Source of the DNA: CAIMFV01 sp040757715
GTDB taxonomy: Bacteria > Pseudomonadota > Alphaproteobacteria > Caulobacterales > Caulobacteraceae
Reading direction: 5' to 3'
Assembly (NCBI GenBank): GCA_040757715.1
Contig: JBFLWS010000007.1
Span: 62,001 to 126,000, forward strand
DNA: 64,000 nucleotides
Positions within the stretch are counted from its first letter, which is position 1, and the number at the start of each line of letters is the position of its first letter. The position numbers and the translations under genes are program-made. Shown here one piece after another: positions 1 to 9,736 of this stretch. The notes under the pieces were generated by a model. It made no database searches, was not told where the DNA came from, and worked only from the letters and a program-made list of their open reading frames with translations.

Positions 1-224
1 GATTGCATGCGGTGGACCTGCTCAGCCAGCATCTCACCAGTCTATCGGCCTTCGCCCGCCAGCTTAGCGGCGATTGTCCCTCAGAGGCGACCGCCGCCGT
101 GGAGCCTGCCCTGGCGACCATCACCCTCGGCGGTCTAGCAGAGCGCATGGCTTCCGCTTTCGGCGCGGACGAAAAGCTTCCTGCTCCCGGCGCGCCGGAT
201 GCGGGCGATCTGGATCTCTTCTAG
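1..224 (+). CDS. C-terminal end of an unidentified protein (cut by window edge)
   Basis: An open frame runs in from the left edge and stops with TAG at 222-224. About 73 residues are visible. They look like an alpha-helical segment followed by a flexible Pro/Ala/Gly stretch and an acidic-aromatic tail ending DLDLF. The TTG at position 3 could serve as a start, but the frame is open to the edge, so this is more likely the end of a longer gene. It lies 9 bp before a CheY-like receiver gene and probably shares its transcript. Acidic tails ending in Phe occur on proteins that dock to CheY-type receivers, such as CheZ, so a signalling partner role is conceivable, but that is inference. The family is not recognised. 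Confidence 0.5.
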   Translation, partial: LHAVDLLSQHLTSLSAFARQLSGDCPSEATAAVEPALATITLGGLAERMASAFGADEKLPAPGAPDAGDLDLF

Positions 225-233
225 GCGACGCCC

Positions 234-680
234 ATGGCCCTAGATGCACGCCGCCCCACCATATTCATTGCGGAGCACGACCGCACAGTTTTGGAGCTTC
301 TCCAGATTCGTCTGGATGTGGCGGGCTTTCACACCACCACCGCGCGGACGGGCGATCTGGCCCTCGCCACCTTGCGCAGCATGCGCCCCGCGGCTTTGGT
401 GATGGACCTGCATTTGCCCGAATTGGACGGATTCGAACTTCTGAGCGCCCTTGGCGCCAAGGGAGAACGGCCCATCTATCCTATTCTCGCCACCGGCAAG
501 GTGAGCTCCATTGAGGAGGTGAAGCGGGCGGTGACCCTGGGCGCGCGGGATTTTCTGGCCAAGCCCTACAGCGGGGCCGACGCCGTGGACCGGGTCATGC
601 GGCTGTTGCGCAAGCCGGGCCCGGCCCAAGCCCGCACGCCGTCATCGCTCGGACCCTTCTATGTCGATCGCGCGAGTTAG
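234..680 (+). CDS. Single-domain response regulator (CheY-like receiver)
   Basis: A 148-residue protein consisting of one receiver domain and a short C-terminal tail with no output domain. The phospho-acceptor is D58 in the VMDLHLPELDG strand. The acidic pocket is E14/D16 in AEHD, the switch residue is T87 in LATGK, and the conserved Lys-Pro pair is K110-P111. It should be phosphorylated by a histidine kinase and act by protein-protein contact rather than DNA binding. No kinase is seen in the visible part. The start at ATG 234 follows the previous stop by 9 bp, suggesting co-transcription. The acidic pocket uses Glu-His-Asp instead of the more common Asp-Asp, which still keeps two acids. Confidence 0.85.
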   Translation: MALDARRPTIFIAEHDRTVLELLQIRLDVAGFHTTTARTGDLALATLRSMRPAALVMDLHLPELDGFELLSALGAKGERPIYPILATGKVSSIEEVKRAVTLGARDFLAKPYSGADAVDRVMRLLRKPGPAQARTPSSLGPFYVDRAS

Positions 681-689
681 GCTCGCCCC

Positions 690-718
690 TTCACAGTTCG
701 CCTTTTGAGCGCTATATA
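690..718 (+). promoter_or_regulatory. Candidate housekeeping promoter for the rimP-nusA operon
   Basis: TTCACA at 690-695 and TATATA at 713-718 are separated by 17 bp. The -10 sits in GCTATATA, which resembles the Caulobacter housekeeping -10 consensus (GCTANAWC). It lies in the gap between the receiver gene and rimP, about 100 bp before the rimP start, which leaves room for the leader hairpin described next. Assignment is by pattern only. Confidence 0.45.
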
Positions 719-757
719 GGCAGCACATCGATCGTGAGCCTCGGATGAGGTTTATGA

Positions 758-788
758 GCGGCGGCTCCTCCGAGCCGGCCGCTTTTTT
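758..788 (+). terminator. Intrinsic terminator-like hairpin in the rimP leader
   Basis: GGCTC at 763-767 pairs with GAGCC at 772-776, and GCGGC at 758-762 pairs with GCCGC at 778-782, with a single bulged G777. Six T residues follow (783-788). The structure ends 26 bp before the rimP start and lies downstream of a good promoter candidate. It could therefore terminate the upstream receiver transcript or attenuate the rimP-nusA operon. Because nusA itself modulates termination, attenuation is attractive but is inference. Confidence 0.6.
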
Positions 789-814
789 GTTGGCCGAAGG
801 ACCAGACCCTTTCA

Positions 815-1381
815 TTGCGCGCCAAGACGCCTGAAGACCGTCGCCTGGTGGAGCTGCTCGACCCCGTGGCCGAAGCCGCAGGGTTCGAGATCGTGCGCCT
901 GCGCATGATGGGCGGCAGTCAGCGCCGCACCTTGCAGGTCATGGCTGAGCGCCCCGACGGCGAGATGGTGGTGGAGGACTGCGCCATCCTTTCACGGGCC
1001 ATCTCGGAAGTGTTGGACGCCGCCGATCCGATTTCGGGCGAATATGTGCTCGAAGTATCGAGCCCCGGCGTCGATCGACCCCTGACCCGGCTGAAGGATT
1101 TTGTGACCTATGAAGGCTACGAGGCCCGTATCGAGCTCGACCGCCTGGCCGAAGGCCGCAAGCGCTTCAAGGGCGTGATCGCCGGCGTCGAAGGTGAAAA
1201 TATCGGCCTCGACCTGGAGGGCGAGGAAGAGACGGCGCTGATCCCGTTCGCCTGGATCATCGACGCCAAGCTCAGCCTCACCGATGAACTGATGAAACGC
1301 GGCGCCGAACAGCGCGCCCAACGCCTGGCCGCCGACGGCGATGGTGAAGTCGACGAGACGAGTGAAGAGGAGGACGACTGA
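815..1381 (+). CDS. rimP: Ribosome maturation factor RimP
   Basis: RimP (188 residues) assists assembly of the 30S ribosomal subunit. The N-terminal alpha/beta domain contains the family pattern around EVSSPGVDRPL, followed by the RF(K)G beta-barrel part (KRFKGVIAG) and an acidic tail rich in Asp/Glu. The start is TTG at 815, which fits the usual family N-terminus just before the L(V/I)xxxGFEIVRL segment. Its TGA overlaps the nusA ATG by one base (TGATG), so translation is coupled. The gene heads the standard rimP-nusA-ylxR-infB order and is preceded by a leader with a terminator-like hairpin. Confidence 0.96.
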   Translation: MRAKTPEDRRLVELLDPVAEAAGFEIVRLRMMGGSQRRTLQVMAERPDGEMVVEDCAILSRAISEVLDAADPISGEYVLEVSSPGVDRPLTRLKDFVTYEGYEARIELDRLAEGRKRFKGVIAGVEGENIGLDLEGEEETALIPFAWIIDAKLSLTDELMKRGAEQRAQRLAADGDGEVDETSEEEDD

Positions 1382-3021
1382 TGTCGGTCACCGGTATTAG
1401 CGCCAATCGCCAAGAGCTGCTGCAAATCGCCGAAGCCGTGGCTCGTGAAAAGTCCATCGAGCGCGAGGTGGTGATCGAGGCCATCGAAGAAGCCATGACC
1501 AAGGGCGCCCGCGCCCGCTACGGCGCCGAGCACGATATCCGCGCCCATCTTGACCCCAACACCGGAGAGCTGACGCTGAAGCGTTACATCACCGTGGTGG
1601 ACGATGAGGCGGAGCTGGAGAACGAGACCGCCAACCTGCGCCTCTCCATCGCCAAGAAGCGCGATCCTGAGGCCGTTGTCGGCAAGGTCTATGAAGAGGT
1701 TCTGCCGCCCATCGAGCTTGGCCGCGTGCAGACCCAGATGGCCCGCCAGGTGGTGACCCATAAGGTCCGCGAAGCCGAGCGCGAGCGCCAGTACGAAGAG
1801 TTCAAGGACCGCGTGGGCGAGATCGTCAACGGCACGGTGAAGCGGGTCGAGTACGGCAATGTCATCGTCGACCTCGGTCGCGGCGAAGGCATCATGCGTC
1901 GCGATCAGTCGATCCCGCGCGAAAACTTCAACGTGGGCGATCGCATCCGTTGCTACATCTACGACGTGCGCCGCGAGACCAAGGGGCCGCAGATCATGCT
2001 CAGCCGCGCCCATGGCGGCTTCATGGCCAAGCTGTTCGCCCAGGAAGTGCCGGAAGTCTATGACGGCGTCATCGAGATCCGCGCCGTGGCCCGCGACCCG
2101 GGCAGCCGCGCCAAGATGGCGGTGCTCTCCAACGACAATTCCATCGACCCGGTGGGCGCCTGCGTCGGCATGCGCGGCAGCCGCGTGCAGGCGGTGGTGG
2201 CCGAGTTGCAGGGCGAGAAGATCGACATCATCCAGTGGAGCCCGGACGAAGCCACCTTCATCGTCAACGCCCTCGCCCCCGCCGAAGTGACCAAGGTGGT
2301 GCTCGACGAAGAAGAAGAGCGCGTCGAGGTGGTGGTGCCGGACGAGCAGCTGTCGCTGGCCATCGGCCGTCGCGGCCAGAACGTGCGCCTCGCCTCTCAG
2401 CTCACCGGCTGGCAGATCGACATCACCACCGAAAGCCAGGAAAGCGAGCGCCGTCAGCGCGAGTTCGCCGAGCGCACCGCCCTGTTCCAGGAAGCCCTGG
2501 ATGTGGACGAAATGGTGGCTCAGCTCCTGGTCACCGAAGGCTTCGCCTCCATCGAGGACGTGGCCTATGTGGACGAGGACGAGCTCGCCTCCATCGAAGG
2601 CTTCGACGAGGACACCGCCGCCGAGCTGCAGACCCGCGCCCGTGAGGCCCTGGAGCGTGAAGCCGCCGAGCAGGACGCCAAGCGCCGCGAGCTGGGCGTC
2701 GAAGACGGCGTTCTCGATGTCCCGGGCGTGACCCTGCCCATGGCCGTGACCCTCGGTCAGGCTGGGGTGAAGACGGTGGAGGATCTGGCGGATTTGGCCA
2801 CCGACGAACTGCGCGGCGCCTTCGAGGTGAAGGCCGGCGAGCGCGTGCGCCAGCCTGGCGCGCTGGAATCCTTCAACCTCTCCAATGAAGAGGCCGAAGC
2901 CCTGATCCTCAACGCCCGCGTCGCCGCGGGCTGGATCGACGCCTCCGACCTGCCGCAGCCGGCGGTGGAAGACGAGGAATTCGACGAGGGTGAAGTCGCC
3001 GAGGAGGAGGGCGAAGCCTGA
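1381..3021 (+). CDS. nusA: Transcription elongation/termination factor NusA
   Basis: NusA (546 residues) binds RNA polymerase and nascent RNA and controls pausing, termination and antitermination. Residues 1-130 form the polymerase-binding N-terminal domain. An S1 domain follows at about 148-210 (IVNGTVKRVEYGNVIVDLG). KH1 carries GMRG near residue 263, and KH2 carries IGRRGQNVRLASQLTGW. The C-terminus contains two helix-hairpin-helix type acidic repeats (LVTEGFASIEDVAYV and LGQAGVKTVEDLADL), giving the long form typical of proteobacteria, and ends in an acidic tail. The start overlaps the rimP stop by one base. The ylxR frame begins immediately after it. Confidence 0.98.
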   Translation: MSVTGISANRQELLQIAEAVAREKSIEREVVIEAIEEAMTKGARARYGAEHDIRAHLDPNTGELTLKRYITVVDDEAELENETANLRLSIAKKRDPEAVVGKVYEEVLPPIELGRVQTQMARQVVTHKVREAERERQYEEFKDRVGEIVNGTVKRVEYGNVIVDLGRGEGIMRRDQSIPRENFNVGDRIRCYIYDVRRETKGPQIMLSRAHGGFMAKLFAQEVPEVYDGVIEIRAVARDPGSRAKMAVLSNDNSIDPVGACVGMRGSRVQAVVAELQGEKIDIIQWSPDEATFIVNALAPAEVTKVVLDEEEERVEVVVPDEQLSLAIGRRGQNVRLASQLTGWQIDITTESQESERRQREFAERTALFQEALDVDEMVAQLLVTEGFASIEDVAYVDEDELASIEGFDEDTAAELQTRAREALEREAAEQDAKRRELGVEDGVLDVPGVTLPMAVTLGQAGVKTVEDLADLATDELRGAFEVKAGERVRQPGALESFNLSNEEAEALILNARVAAGWIDASDLPQPAVEDEEFDEGEVAEEEGEA

Positions 3022-3022
3022 A

Positions 3023-3694
3023 GTGATCGCTGAAGCGCCTCCGATCGCCGAGCCCCGCAAGACCCTCGCCGAGGAATCGCGCGAGCGCCGCGACCTCGTG
3101 TCCGGCGAAGTGATGGCCGAGGCGAAGCTGGTGCGGTTCGTGGTCGGACCCGACGGCCAGGCGGTTCCGGACCTGGGGCGCAAGCTTCCAGGTCGCGGCC
3201 TCTGGGTCGCCGCCGACCGCGCGTCAGTGGAATTGGCGGCGAAGAAGGGCCTTTTTTCTCGTTCCGCCAAGACCAAGGTGGCCGCGCCGTCCGATCTCGC
3301 CGATCAGGTGGCGCAGCGTCTGGAAAAGCGTCTGCTCGACCGACTCGGGCTCCTGCGCCGCACGGGCGGGTTGGCGTTGGGTTTCGAGCAGGCGAGCGCG
3401 GCCATCGCCGCCCATCGCGCCGCCTTCATGATCGAGGCCAGCGATGGCGCGGAGGATGGTCGGCGCAAGCTGCTTCAGGTCGCGCATCGGGTTTCACGCG
3501 AACGCCCGGAAGCGCTCGCCCCGCGCCTGATCGGCCTGTTCGATTCCGCGCAATTGGGTTTGGCCTTGGGCTTGGGAAATGTGATACACGTCGTCATCCT
3601 TGCGGGGCGTGCAGCCGAGCGTTGGACGGAAGACGTCGAACGCCTGTCCGGCTTCCGTCCGCTTCTCCCTGAGAGCTGGCGCGAAAAGCCTTAG
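3023..3694 (+). CDS. ylxR: YlxR-family RNA-binding protein (DUF448)
   Basis: A protein of about 223 residues. The N-terminal YlxR/DUF448 domain shows RRDLVSGEV, LVRFVVGPDG and LPGRGLWVAADR, all hallmark segments. The C-terminal half resembles an L7Ae-type RNA-binding domain (LLRRTGGLALGFEQA, then LGNVIHVVILAG). This YlxR-L7Ae fusion is common in alphaproteobacteria, between nusA and infB. YlxR is thought to bind RNA or nucleoid targets, but its role here is not established. GTG 3023 was preferred because it follows the nusA stop and has an AGGAGG 12 bp upstream. GTG 2990 in the same frame would add 11 residues and overlap nusA by 32 bp. Confidence 0.9.
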   Translation: MIAEAPPIAEPRKTLAEESRERRDLVSGEVMAEAKLVRFVVGPDGQAVPDLGRKLPGRGLWVAADRASVELAAKKGLFSRSAKTKVAAPSDLADQVAQRLEKRLLDRLGLLRRTGGLALGFEQASAAIAAHRAAFMIEASDGAEDGRRKLLQVAHRVSRERPEALAPRLIGLFDSAQLGLALGLGNVIHVVILAGRAAERWTEDVERLSGFRPLLPESWREKP

Positions 3695-3763
3695 GGCGCA
3701 GGCCTCCAGGGAGCCTTCCCGGCGCTGAGATGAACGCCTGGTTGGTTTTCGGGTGATGACGAG

Positions 3764-3790
3764 ACCGCCGCGGCTTGGCTTCGCGGCGGT
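3764..3790 (+). terminator. Hairpin in the ylxR-infB gap
   Basis: ACCGCCGCG at 3764-3772 is a perfect 9-bp inverted match to CGCGGCGGT at 3782-3790, with a 9-nt loop. Only two T residues follow, so it is at best a weak terminator. It may instead be a processing or stabilising stem within the 210-bp gap before infB. The rest of that gap shows no coding potential. Confidence 0.4.
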
Positions 3791-3904
3791 TTGAACTATT
3801 TGGAGGGTTTCGCTATCGGGGCGTGCTCCGGCGGCGAGGCCTGAGGGATTTTTTTAAGCGACAGCGGGGCTGCTTTGAGCCTCGCGGTTGAGTAAAGCGA
3901 GCGA

Positions 3905-7249
<3,345 letters not shown>

Positions 7250-7255
7250 GGGCGT

Positions 7256-7627
7256 CTATCCAGGCTGCGCCTCGCCCCGCCCCATCACGGCGATGGGGGA
7301 GAAGCAGCCGAGGATCAGGCGCTTGGCGTCGAACGGCGGCTCGCCCGAGTTCTCCATGCGCGGGTCTGCGTGCATCCGAGCCTCGGCGGCGTCGAGGCTC
7401 GCCTTGTCCGGCCAGATCTGCCAGGTGAAGACGATCTTCTCGCCTTCCTTGGCGGCAACGGCCTTGCGAAAGTCGGTGAGCTTGCCGTCAGGGACGAAGT
7501 CCTCCCAGGACTCGACGATCTCCAGGCAACCATATTCCTTGAAGAAGGCCGCGCCGCTTTCGGCCCACCGCCGATAGGCGTCGAGCTTGTCCTCGGGCAC
7601 GGGAATGACGAGACCGCAGACGTACAT
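7256..7627 (-). CDS. DUF1428 family protein
   Basis: A 123-residue protein of the DUF1428 (E. coli YbaA-like) family, with an alpha/beta dimeric barrel fold. The family segments are visible: MYVCGLVIPVPEDKLDAY at the start, FKEYGCLEIVESW, EKIVFTWQIWPDKASLD and PFDAKRLILGCF. Its function is unknown. The start was set at ATG 7627 because the family N-terminus begins there and GGAAGGAA precedes it at good spacing; the frame is open 19 residues further upstream. It sits on the opposite strand between infB and rbfA and is not part of that operon. Confidence 0.85.
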   Translation of the reverse strand: MYVCGLVIPVPEDKLDAYRRWAESGAAFFKEYGCLEIVESWEDFVPDGKLTDFRKAVAAKEGEKIVFTWQIWPDKASLDAAEARMHADPRMENSGEPPFDAKRLILGCFSPIAVMGRGEAQPG

Positions 7628-7761
7628 GGCGCGTTCCTTCCTATTGCATGCCATAAGTTTGCGGCGAAAACCGCCTCTCGACAACGCTTCCCAAGGGGCG
7701 TAGAAGCGCGCCCTTTCCGCTGAGCCCGCGTCCGAACCGCGGCGGCGGTCGGAGCAAGGCC

Positions 7762-8208
7762 ATGAAATCCCATCAATCCCATCGCGGCCGAGGCGGGCAC
7801 GGCGCCCACGAGGCGGCTGGTCCCTCGCAACGCCAGCTGCGCGCTGGCGAGCTGATCCGCCACGCCCTGGCGGAGATCCTGCGCGAGGAAGAGTTCCACG
7901 ATCCCGCCCTGCAGGGGGTGTCGGTCACCGTCACCGAGGTGCGGGTGTCGCCGGACCTGAAGCACGCCCTCTGTTTCGTCGAACCCCTGGGAGGCGTTCA
8001 CGCGAGCGAGGTAGTGGAGGGGCTGAACCGGGTGGCGCGGTTTCTGCGCGGGCAGCTCGGGCGGATGATCGATCTGAAGTTCACGCCCGACCTGCGCTTC
8101 GTGCACGACGAGAGCTTCGACGCCGCCGCGCGCATGGACCGTCTGTTCGACAATCCGGTGGTGCAGCGCGATCTGCATCACGAGAGCGACGACGAGGGCG
8201 AGGCCTGA
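7762..8208 (+). CDS. rbfA: Ribosome-binding factor A
   Basis: RbfA (148 residues) binds the 30S subunit near 16S helix 1 and is needed for late assembly and cold adaptation. The KH-type core is visible: QRQLRAGELIRHALAEIL, then VSVTVTEVRVSPDLKHA, FLRGQLGRMIDLKFTPDLRF, and the closing FVHDESFDAAARMDRLF. A short His/Gly-rich N-terminal extension precedes it. The stop overlaps the truB ATG by one base (TGATG), giving a coupled rbfA-truB unit. Confidence 0.95.
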   Translation: MKSHQSHRGRGGHGAHEAAGPSQRQLRAGELIRHALAEILREEEFHDPALQGVSVTVTEVRVSPDLKHALCFVEPLGGVHASEVVEGLNRVARFLRGQLGRMIDLKFTPDLRFVHDESFDAAARMDRLFDNPVVQRDLHHESDDEGEA

Positions 8209-9170
8209 TGGGCCGCCGCAAGAAGGGCGATCCCGTCAACGGGTGGATCAACCTGGACAAGCCGCTCAACATGACCTCCACCGAGGCCGTGTCCAAGGTG
8301 CGCCGACTGTTCAACGCCCAGAAGGCCGGTCACGCCGGCACGCTGGATCCGCTGGCCACCGGCATCTTGCCCATTGCGCTCGGCGAAGCCACCAAGACCG
8401 TTCCCTTCCTGATGGAGGCGGGCAAGACCTATCGCTTCACCATCGCCTGGGGGGCGACCACGGCCACCTTCGACCGCGAAGGCGAGGTGACCGCCCGTTC
8501 CGAGGTTCGTCCCGCGCGCGAGGCGGTGGAGGCGGTGCTGCCGCAGTTCATCGGCGAGATCGAACAGGTCCCGCCGATCTATTCGGCCATCAAGGTCGAT
8601 GGACAGCGCGCCTACGACCTTGCCCGCGACGGGGTGGAGGTGGAGCTCAGCGCCCGGCCGGTGACCATCCATGACCTGGTCGTCGTGGACGCCGCGAACC
8701 TCGACGAAATCACCCTTGAAATGTCCTGCGGCAAAGGGACCTATGTCCGGGCGCTGGCCCGAGACCTGGCGCAAACCCTTGGCGCGTGCGGCCACGTTTC
8801 GGTGTTGCGCCGGACGCGAGTCGGGCGATTCGAGGAAAGTCGTTCGATCACACTGGAAAAACTCGCAGATTTCATACATAAGGGCTGCGGCTCGGAGGCC
8901 ATGCTTCCCGTTGAGACCGCGCTGGACGACATCCCGGCGCTGGCCATTACGGACGAAGACGCCTTCAAGCTCAGGCAAGGGCGACCGATCGTTCTCGTTC
9001 CCCGACAGGTCGAAGCGTTGCGAACGCGACTGGTCCCACGCACCGTGGCCGGCCAGGACGCGTCTCGTGTCGTTTTGGCGACCCTGTCAGGACAGGCGGC
9101 GGCTCTTTGCGAATACCGCGCGGGGCGCTTGAACCCGACCCGCATCTTTCATCTCGATCAGGAGACTTGA
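8208..9170 (+). CDS. truB: tRNA pseudouridine(55) synthase TruB
   Basis: TruB (320 residues) converts U55 of tRNA to pseudouridine in the T-loop. The catalytic Asp is D47 in GHAGTLDPLATG. NGWINLDKPLNMTS opens the domain, and YRFTIAWGATTATFDREG and GTYVRALARDLA are further family segments. A C-terminal PUA-like region follows from about residue 240. It overlaps rbfA by one base and ends 3 bp before rpsO. Confidence 0.96.
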   Translation: MGRRKKGDPVNGWINLDKPLNMTSTEAVSKVRRLFNAQKAGHAGTLDPLATGILPIALGEATKTVPFLMEAGKTYRFTIAWGATTATFDREGEVTARSEVRPAREAVEAVLPQFIGEIEQVPPIYSAIKVDGQRAYDLARDGVEVELSARPVTIHDLVVVDAANLDEITLEMSCGKGTYVRALARDLAQTLGACGHVSVLRRTRVGRFEESRSITLEKLADFIHKGCGSEAMLPVETALDDIPALAITDEDAFKLRQGRPIVLVPRQVEALRTRLVPRTVAGQDASRVVLATLSGQAAALCEYRAGRLNPTRIFHLDQET

Positions 9171-9173
9171 CCG

Positions 9174-9443
9174 ATGTCGATTACGGCCGAACGCAAGGCT
9201 GAAGTTATCGTCGCCCACGCCCGCAAAGCTGGCGACACCGGGTCCGCCGAAGTGCAGGTGGCTATCCTTTCCGAACGGATCGCCAACCTCACCGAGCACT
9301 TCAAGACCCACAAGAAGGACAACCACTCTCGCCGTGGTCTGTTGAAGATGGTGTCCCAACGCCGCCGGCTGTTGGATCACCTTAAATCGTCCGACCAAGA
9401 GCGCTATCAGGCGTTGATCCAAACCCTGGGCCTGCGTCGCTAA
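9174..9443 (+). CDS. rpsO: 30S ribosomal protein S15
   Basis: S15 (89 residues, the usual length) is a primary 16S rRNA-binding protein of the 30S platform. Visible signatures are GDTGSAEVQVAILSERI, HKKDNHSRRGLLKMVSQRR and LLDHLKSSDQERY. It lies 3 bp after truB and is followed by a 293-bp gap before pnp that contains a stable hairpin. In E. coli S15 represses its own translation and is co-transcribed with pnp; the same arrangement here makes that plausible. Confidence 0.97.
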   Translation: MSITAERKAEVIVAHARKAGDTGSAEVQVAILSERIANLTEHFKTHKKDNHSRRGLLKMVSQRRRLLDHLKSSDQERYQALIQTLGLRR

Positions 9444-9460
9444 GACCTGGGTCCCGTCAG

Positions 9461-9490
9461 CAGCGCGGGCTCGCAAGAGCCGGCGCGCTG
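9461..9490 (+). promoter_or_regulatory. Stable stem-loop in the rpsO-pnp intergenic region
   Basis: CAGCGCG (9461-9467) pairs with CGCGCTG (9484-9490), and GGCTC (9468-9472) pairs with GAGCC (9477-9481), closed by a GCAA tetraloop with a two-base bulge at 9482-9483. No T-run follows, so it is not a simple terminator. In E. coli a pnp leader stem is cut by RNase III to allow PNPase autoregulation, and this stem could play that part. The rest of the 9444-9736 gap shows no gene. Confidence 0.55.
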
Positions 9491-9736
9491 ACCGATATTG
9501 TAATCTGCCTCGGCGTCGACACTGTCCCGTGACGTGATCGGCGCTGGCGCATATGCGGAAGCGGCGATGCGCCGTGTTCCGGCTTGGGCGGCGCGCCGTC
9601 CACACCACCCCGGCCTCGATGGCGAGACCGGGCCCTTGGACGAGGAGACTCCGGTTCCGCTGTACGCAGCCGTCCGCACAAGTCCTGTCCGCCTACGAGG
9701 AATGGGCCTCGTGGGGTTTTGAGAAAGAAAACTCAC

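Noticed and set aside
1117..3276. 719-codon minus-strand frame across rimP-nusA
   Set aside because: Antisense shadow of two confirmed genes.
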